8,072 nt of DNA, taken from assembly GCA_002342365.1 (NCBI GenBank), contig DDPV01000027.1, positions 1 to 8,072 of the forward strand, read 5' to 3'. Below the pieces are notes generated by a model. That model worked only from the letters and a program-made list of their open reading frames with translations, was not told the DNA's origin and ran no database searches. Source of the stretch: Burkholderiales bacterium UBA2459. GTDB lineage: Bacteria > Pseudomonadota > Gammaproteobacteria > Burkholderiales > Burkholderiaceae_E. This document shows, piece by piece, positions 7,032 to 8,072 of the stretch (within the stretch, counting starts at the first letter, position 1; every line of letters starts with the position of its first letter). The translations under genes were made by a program, and so were the position numbers.

Positions 7032-7151
7032 AGCTAAAAGATCAATCAAGCTTAAGCCCGAGTTGAAAACCTGATCTGCCTTATTGACGGTGACATGGCT
7101 GCAAAGCTGATGGATGATGCTCGACTTTGTAGGATGAGAGAGGATACGCCG
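7032..7151. promoter_or_regulatory. Divergent intergenic region (acyl-CoA ligase / CitE-like lyase)
   Basis: This 120-nt spacer between two oppositely read genes is the likely shared control region. It includes an 8-bp palindrome GCTTAAGC at 7050-7057 and TTGAAA (7063-7068) and TTGACG (7084-7089) hexamers that could be -35 boxes, but none has a good -10 at 16-18 nt. No regulator gene lies in the window. In-frame ATGs at 7095 and 7134 fall here but are judged not to be the lyase start. Confidence 0.4.
7139..7144 (+). promoter_or_regulatory. Ribosome binding site deciding the CitE-like start
   Basis: AGAGGA ends 7 nt before the ATG at 7152. It selects this start over the in-frame ATGs at 7095 and 7134, which lack comparable sites and would add residues unlike the family N-terminus. 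Confidence 0.7.
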
Positions 7152-8066
7152 ATGAGAACAAATGATGCAGACTTGCCAATCTGGCGTTCTATTTTATTCG
7201 TGCCAGCCACCAGTGCGCGCTTTATTGAGAGCGCTGTGAGGCAAGCAGCAGACGCGCTGCAAATCGATCTCGAAGACAGTGTTTCGCCCCAGGAGAAGGA
7301 CGTGGCGAGGGCTGCGGTTGCGCCGATCGCCCGATCTTTTGTTCAAGCAGGCAAAGCTGTGATCGTTCGGGTGAATCGGCCTTGGCGGCTCTTGGTGCGT
7401 GACCTGGAAGCTTCGGTCTGTGAGGCGGTCTCTGCGATTTCGCTGCCCAAAGTGCCCGATGCTGGCTTTATCAAGTCGGTCGCGGAGGTGCTGAGCGAAC
7501 TCGAGTTTGAGCGCGGGCTTGTTCAAGGCCATACGCGCTTGATTGCAATGATCGAAGATCCCGAAGGCGTGCATCATGTGGACGCTATTGCACAGGCCCA
7601 CGCGCGTATGCTGGGTTTGATTGTGGGTGCTGAGGACTTGGCTGTGTCAATGCATATGGCAGTCAACGAGGACACGCTTTACACGCCCAACATCATGGCG
7701 CTCATTGCTGCTCGGCGTGCAGGGTTGATGCCACTTGGTTTCATCGGCAGCGTGGCGGATTACAAGGATCAGGAGGCTTTTCGCAAACGCATCGAGCGAG
7801 CCCGATCGCTTGGCTTTGAAGGTGCTTTTTGTGTTCATCCTTCCCAGGTGCCGATCATCAACGAAGGTTTTGCGCCCCAGGCTTCCGAGGTGGAGCACGC
7901 GCGGGCTTTGATGCTTGCCTTCGAACAAGCGCAAGTTGAAGGGAAAGCGGCCTTTGCCTACAAGGGCCGTATGGTGGACTTACCGGTTATTGAGCAGGCA
8001 AGACGCCTCTTGGCGAAAGTCGAAAGACTCAAGCGGGTTGAAAAATCCAGGGATGTTCAGCTTTAA
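7152..8066 (+). CDS. HpcH/HpaI aldolase / CitE-like acyl-CoA lyase
   Basis: This 304-residue TIM-barrel protein belongs to the CitE-like group, which includes citrate lyase beta subunits, malyl-CoA and beta-methylmalyl-CoA lyases and citramalyl-CoA lyases. Such enzymes split a 3-hydroxyacyl-CoA, with Mg2+, into an acyl-CoA and an oxo acid. Seen: the opening RSILFVPAT (12-20), LQIDLEDSV (37-44) for the first barrel motif, R73 in IVRVNR for substrate carboxylate or CoA binding, the metal ligands E135 (MIED) and D162 (GAED), GFEGAFCVHPSQV (221-233), and the C-terminal KGRMVDLPVI helix lid (271-280). All expected residues are present and the length is normal. No citrate lyase alpha or gamma genes are nearby, so a stand-alone lyase is likelier than a citrate lyase subunit. 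It is divergent from the acyl-CoA ligase, a natural partner. Exact substrate unknown. Confidence 0.9.
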   Translation: MRTNDADLPIWRSILFVPATSARFIESAVRQAADALQIDLEDSVSPQEKDVARAAVAPIARSFVQAGKAVIVRVNRPWRLLVRDLEASVCEAVSAISLPKVPDAGFIKSVAEVLSELEFERGLVQGHTRLIAMIEDPEGVHHVDAIAQAHARMLGLIVGAEDLAVSMHMAVNEDTLYTPNIMALIAARRAGLMPLGFIGSVADYKDQEAFRKRIERARSLGFEGAFCVHPSQVPIINEGFAPQASEVEHARALMLAFEQAQVEGKAAFAYKGRMVDLPVIEQARRLLAKVERLKRVEKSRDVQL

Positions 8067-8072
8067 GCCGCA

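Noticed and set aside
7050..7057. Palindrome GCTTAAGC as a regulator binding site
   Set aside because: It is too short to separate from chance, and no regulator gene is visible to pair with it.
7095..7151. Earlier in-frame ATG starts for the CitE-like lyase
   Set aside because: They lack a comparable ribosome site and the added residues do not match the family N-terminus, which begins shortly before RSILFVPA.
7095..8066. Citrate lyase operon (CitE as a subunit)
   Set aside because: No citrate lyase alpha subunit, acyl carrier protein or citrate lyase ligase gene is nearby; the divergent ligase is an acyl-CoA synthetase-type enzyme.
1..8072. Cyanobacterial origin suggested by GCGATCGC-like motifs
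   Set aside because: The gene families and arrangement do not look cyanobacterial, and most copies match only the inner CGATCG, not the full octamer.

Overview
The window is about 8 kb of dense bacterial chromosome carrying nine protein-coding genes. I see no rRNA or tRNA genes, CRISPR array, insertion sequence, phage gene or obvious origin. Gene families, moderately high GC, and TTG/GTG starts beside ATG suggest a proteobacterium, most likely a betaproteobacterium near Burkholderiales. That placement is an impression from gene content, not a search result.

Layout, left to right. A DUF455 ferritin-like protein (+, its start at or just beyond the left edge) converges on a small NIPSNAP-family protein (-). 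After a divergent spacer come an RraA/HMG-aldolase-like protein and a LysE/RhtB-type exporter (both +, probably one transcript). The exporter converges on an OFA-like MFS transporter (-). Divergent from the transporter are a 56-residue small ORF with a strong ribosome binding site and, 14 nt later, a complete FMN-dependent alpha-hydroxy-acid oxidase (+). The oxidase converges on an AMP-forming acyl-CoA ligase (-). Divergent from the ligase, a CitE/HpcH-type acyl-CoA lyase (+) runs almost to the right edge. No stretch above 300 bases lacks a gene.

Functional theme (inference): the genes fit metabolism of small oxo-, hydroxy- and dicarboxylic acids. The MFS protein could import a carboxylate, the ligase could form its CoA thioester, the CitE-like lyase could cleave a 3-hydroxyacyl-CoA to acetyl-CoA plus an oxo acid such as glyoxylate or pyruvate, the hydroxy-acid oxidase could make 2-oxo acids, and the RraA-like protein could act on oxo acids such as oxaloacetate. 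No gene here fixes the substrate, and the hydratase or CoA-transferase expected in a full pathway is absent from the window.

Most notable signals: the small ORF, which looks like an internally shortened alpha-beta-barrel protein; a strong excess of the palindrome CGATCG; overlapping 3' ends in all three convergent pairs; and altered catalytic-motif residues in the RraA-like protein. I found no evidence of a defence system, secondary-metabolite cluster or other clearly new multi-gene machine.
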